From Chondrosia reniformis (Eukaryota; Porifera; Demospongiae; Chondrillida; Chondrillidae), in assembly GCA_947172415.1 (NCBI GenBank), contig OX359191.1, positions 2,232,001 to 2,296,000 on the forward strand: 64,000 nucleotides of DNA, read 5' to 3'. Positions 60,810 to 64,000 of the stretch are shown in pieces. The translations under genes and the position numbers were made by a program. The notes below the pieces were generated by a model. The model made no database searches. It had not been told where the DNA came from and worked only from the letters and a program-made list of their open reading frames with translations. Every line of letters begins with the position of its first letter. Positions within the stretch are counted from its first letter, which is position 1.

Positions 60810-63498
60810 ATGAGCGTAGATGGGAAGCAGAAACTGGCTCCCAAGCCTTCCACAGAATGTAGACTCACGTACCCTTTAACAGTGGCTCTCTGCGCTGGTC
60901 AGGGTTTCAATACCAGTGGGATTGATAGTGAGCGTCACATCGACTACTCGTTATCAATGAAGCGGAGGGCAGATTTAACTCCAGTAGAGAAAGAAAAGCG
61001 CAGAAAGATAAGGAATAGGATTGCATCTCAGAACTCCAGGGAGAAGAAAAAGAGGCTCGTGGAAGATTTAGAAAGAAGAATATCAGCTCTGGAAGAAATG
61101 GTGAGTAATTATGTGATATAAAGAATAATCGTATATTGTTGTAAATGTAGTCATTATTAGTGTGTCGAGACAGCTCTTTAATTTAGTACCGAAAGCGTAT
61201 ATTGTATAGCTGGAAATATTGACGATTTTTGATATTGGTTAATTTAATAGTAGTGCTTGCCTTGTCCCCATCTTATAATAATAACGTCACAATATATTAC
61301 ATCACTATGGTGCAATAATATTGGTGGATCGTAATTGGGTGATTCGTGTGAAGATGGCCAATTTGCCAAAATATATTCTCCGCGAATATTTCCGGCTATA
61401 CGGTAACAGGTATTCACCATTAACTTTTTTGTAAATTGTACCATACATTAATAATTGTTTTTTTTATTAACCCTTTATGCGTGAGATAATTACGTGGGCG
61501 TAATAATCGCCAGAAGCGATATTTAATTGTCACGAGGACACCATGAGGCAGGAATTAAAATTCATCACCTTGCAAGGTACTCTAGGATTGCTGAGACTGG
61601 ACAAAGGTTGGTGCCCATCCTGAAGAGGAAGATAGAAGTGCCTTTGGCGAATGGGTTGGTCTTTGACTGTTTTACCTTGATAGCTATCTTGGATACCGTC
61701 TGGATGGATTGTGAGATGGAAACATCAGAGATCAAAAGGTGCCGAGCACTATCACTACCAATCCCAAAGTGATGCACACCAAAAGACTTGTCATGTTGCC
61801 AGGATGATGATGGTGTGTATCTTGGAGGGATTGGGGCCTCCACGCCCAACTGGCATGGGGACTTTGGGGTCCACGCCCAACTGCCAGTAGATATTTCATA
61901 GGTATTTGAACCTCAGGACTGCCTATACTCACCAGTGGAGGTGGCTGGCTGCTGTGTGATGTTGTTGGTGGCTGGCTGCTGTGTGATGTAATTGGTGGCT
62001 GGCTGCTGTGTGATGTAGTTGGTGGCTGGCTGCTGTGTGATGTAGTTGGTGGCTGGCTGCTGTGTGATGTAGTTGGTGGCTGGCTGCTAGGTGATTTGGT
62101 TGATGCTTGTTGACTGCTGTCCTCCTTAACCACAAATGTGGGTTCCTTAGAGGACACTTTCTTAATGACTTCAACTACAGATAAGTTGTCTATGTGAAGT
62201 TGAACATGTTACCCTAACGATTGAAATCCCCAAATAGCACAAGCAAGGACCACAGGGACCAATTCTTTGACCATGATGTTAACTGAGTCCCACTATAAAG
62301 GCCATTGTCCTTGTAACCACAAATTGCCCCAGATTGCCCCACAACCAAAATTACCTGATGCATCAGTGAACATATTCATGGAAGGGACCACCTGCTGCGT
62401 CCAGTTGAGAAAGGTAATTCCATTCCAGGAATCTACACAACTTGACCACCATGCTAAATCGGAGCAGAAGTCTACATTTAGGCGAATGTGGTGATGAGGT
62501 GCCCTTGGGATTGATAACAAATTGATCATCCTTCTTAAGAATGGCCGACCCTAAGGATCTACTCTGTTTTAAGAGTTTACAAGAATGCTTGGACTAGTTT
62601 TCACTTCTTTCATCCTTCGTATGGAATATCCTGAAGCATGGAGTGATGCAAAGAAGATTTGGCTGGTCAGCTGAACAGCTTTTGCATCAGTAGCTTTGTT
62701 AGTTTTCTAATTCCACTCTTGCTGCAAGCAAAATACTTTGGTAGAGTATCAATAAAGTTTCTAGTATGATTTATTATAGAAGTTTATTTTTTGAGGTATT
62801 TTAAACCAAAACATTTGAGTGCCGTTAATTTGACCATATGTCTTTGCTCCTTAGGCAGCACATTCCATGTGACATCGAGAAGAAAGAGCAATCTTTATTG
62901 TTCATTATAAATTTAAATAAAAGCCTGTACATCCTACGCAAAGCCTAAATCAAAGTGGTTTGTTTACATAACTTTACGAACCACTATAGTGGTCCATAAA
63001 TGATGATGTGTAAGTGAAAGTGAAAAATGTGAATGATAAAAGGTTAAATAAAATGGTTTTTATTTTATTTATGCCTGTGAATAATGTGCTAAAGTAGTTA
63101 TATCATTAAATTTGATTTCCTCCTTAACATTTATAGAATAAAAAGTTAATCCAGGAGAATATCAGTTTAAGAGAAAAAAATAGCTCCCTTGAGAAGGAAA
63201 ATACTTCACTTCAGAGGAATGTCATCACGTCTAAGAATACTCCATTAGTATTTAGGGAAAGTGTTTCAGATCCATCTGTTATTGGTGTTTCTGCAAGTCT
63301 TGGTAATGAAAGCTTAAGTAAATCTGTTTTAGACAGTAACCACGAGAAGAGTAAAGTTGTTGGTACACCTAAGTCAGCAGCACTTGGTTGTATTTCTCTG
63401 CAGAAGAAATATCTAGCCAGTCAACTTTCACCCTTCTGCCTCAAAGCAACACATTCAATGACTTGCAGTTTCTTGATCAAAGTATTGCTGATAATGAG
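60810..63498 (+). CDS. XBP1: XBP1-type bZIP transcription factor, 5' part
   Basis: Exons 60810-61100 (donor ATG|GTGAGT) and 63137-63498 (acceptor ttatag, donor GAG|GTACGT); more exons lie beyond the window. Basic region KRRKIRNRIASQNSREKKKR (N69..A72 S73..S76 R77) resembles XBP1. The zipper leucines fall at 87, 94, 101, 108, 115 and 122, running unbroken across the exon junction, which proves the splice. XBP1 drives the unfolded-protein response in the nucleus after IRE1 removes a short cytoplasmic intron. The matching intron is present (63381-63403). With it removed exon 2 is 339 nt and open; with it kept, the frame differs and ends in TAA just past the donor, with a hydrophobic stretch (CSFLIKVLLIM). 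Confidence 0.88.
61530..62560 (-). mobile_element. DIRS-like retroelement relic in XBP1 intron
   Basis: Minus strand, in order: RNase H-like part 'LAWWSSCVDSWNGITFL' and 'NMFTDASGNFGCGAIWGNLW' (62530-62293), then a linker, then a tyrosine-recombinase piece IAIKVKQSKTNPFAKGTSIF followed by 'NLCPVSAILEYLAR' (61680-61565). RT/RNase H before a tyrosine recombinase is the DIRS layout. Much is deleted and the frame is broken. The rest of the intron (61140-61520 and 62570-63130) shows nothing clear. Confidence 0.65.
61930..62095. repeat. 27-bp minisatellite
   Basis: About six copies of GTTGGTGGCTGGCTGCTGTG plus TGATGTA, in frame in the minus-strand relic as a nine-residue repeat TTSHSSQPP. Lies between RNase H and recombinase parts of the DIRS-like element. 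Confidence 0.8.
63381..63403 (+). other. Non-conventional IRE1-type intron in XBP1 mRNA
   Basis: 23 nt bounded by CAGCAG|C at 63375-63381 and CTGCAG|A at 63398-63404, both fitting the IRE1 loop rule CNGCNG|N. Each sits in a 7-nt loop on a stem: CCTAAGT with ACTTGG (one bulge) on the 5' side, and GTATTTCT with AGAAATAT on the 3' side. Removal moves reading from PKSAALGCISL to PKSAEEISSQSTFTLLPQSN, open to the next donor. No GT-AG borders exist here, so the spliceosome would not use it. Confidence 0.85.
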
Positions 63499-64000
63499 GT
63501 ACGTATATTAATGTTTCCCTATCTTGCTTATTGTTTGTGAATGGTTGTTAAAAAGGTTAAATGTATATTGTATGCTATTCAGTTATTTAATCTTGTTTGC
63601 CCAAAATAGAAATATCTAACATTTGGTCTTTGGGCATTAAGGGAGTACGGAATGTATTAACACACTAGCGTTGAAGTTAGCCCTATTTCACTCTATACAT
63701 ATATACAGTGGACCCTTACTTATCTGGCCACAGTGGGACCAAGCTATGGCCAGATAACTGAAACAGCCGGATAAGTGCTACCAAGTCACAATTAGAACAC
63801 AAACATATGTACTCATGTATAATTCTCCTATTGATGGTTGCTTTAGAATATCCAACTTGCTTTCCGGTGACAAAACTACACGTTTTTTGATATAGATACT
63901 GCCATTTTCAAGTGGTTAAGTAACAATATGGCAGTTTGCTACATGGCTTACATCCGCTTCACGTAGAAAGTAAGGTCTGGTCTAACTCGTATTCAAGTTT
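63499..64000. other. XBP1 intron start with pogo-like MITE end
   Basis: From about 63710 the sequence CAGTGGACCCTTACTTATCT plus GGCC, with GGCCAGATAACTGAAACAGC downstream, matches the MITE at 57004. Its other end is outside the window. No exon recognised. Confidence 0.55.

Noticed and set aside
1-64000. CRISPR array, operons, tRNA or rRNA genes
   Set aside because: Repeats are dispersed or long-unit; genes are intron-split; I saw no cloverleaf or rRNA-like stretch by reading, though a covariance search was not possible.

Overview
This is a eukaryotic, intron-rich and AT-rich window, most probably from an early-branching animal. A demosponge is my best guess. The pointers are long arrays of one-exon SRCR domains joined to FN3, Sushi and GAIN modules, short introns, and a dense mix of animal-type mobile elements. 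The species is inferred, not read from the sequence.

The left 47 kb is best explained by one large minus-strand gene, running from a signal-peptide exon at about 47.4 kb down past the left edge. The reconstructed exons give a signal peptide, ten SRCR domains (block A, 47.3-35.6 kb), a second ten-SRCR block that copies the first exon by exon (block B, 34.4-27.3 kb), FN3-like domains (26.8-25.3 kb and 13.8-13.5 kb), a Sushi-like domain (7.4 kb), a Cys-rich and DxDxDG segment, a hormone-receptor-like (HRM) motif, and most of a GAIN domain (5.0-0.3 kb). This is the ectodomain of an adhesion-GPCR-type receptor. Its GPS and seven-helix part would lie beyond base 1. Nearly every exon junction was checked by splice site and phase. 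Two symmetric exons carry in-frame stops (27545-27547 and 13702-13704).

The introns are full of mobile DNA. A degraded Ty3/Gypsy element (13884-25287) has the unusual order protease-integrase-RT-RNase H and a SCAN-like gag, as in the Gmr1 clade. It sits in what was an intron of about 81 bp. A CACTA/EnSpm transposon (15916-22169, target duplication CAT) is nested inside its pol. An array of ~350-bp units carrying type I hammerhead ribozymes (10503-11848) looks like a metazoan retrozyme, and another unit abuts the left edge. There are also Penelope-like, DIRS-like, pogo-like and RT relics, a foldback family with ~360-bp hairpins, and a ~920-bp palindrome.

The right part holds three further genes. 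A minus-strand fragment at 52.7-54.6 kb encodes Ig/FN3 domains and one membrane segment. A complete seven-exon minus-strand gene (55113-60171, 650 aa) encodes a four-pass LRRC8/pannexin-like channel protein without leucine-rich repeats in the C-terminal part. A divergent plus-strand gene starting at 60810 encodes an XBP1-type bZIP factor. Its second exon contains a 23-nt non-conventional IRE1-type intron (63381-63403), with both CNGCNG stem-loops and the exact frame switch expected of the unfolded-protein response. Its 3' end lies beyond the window.
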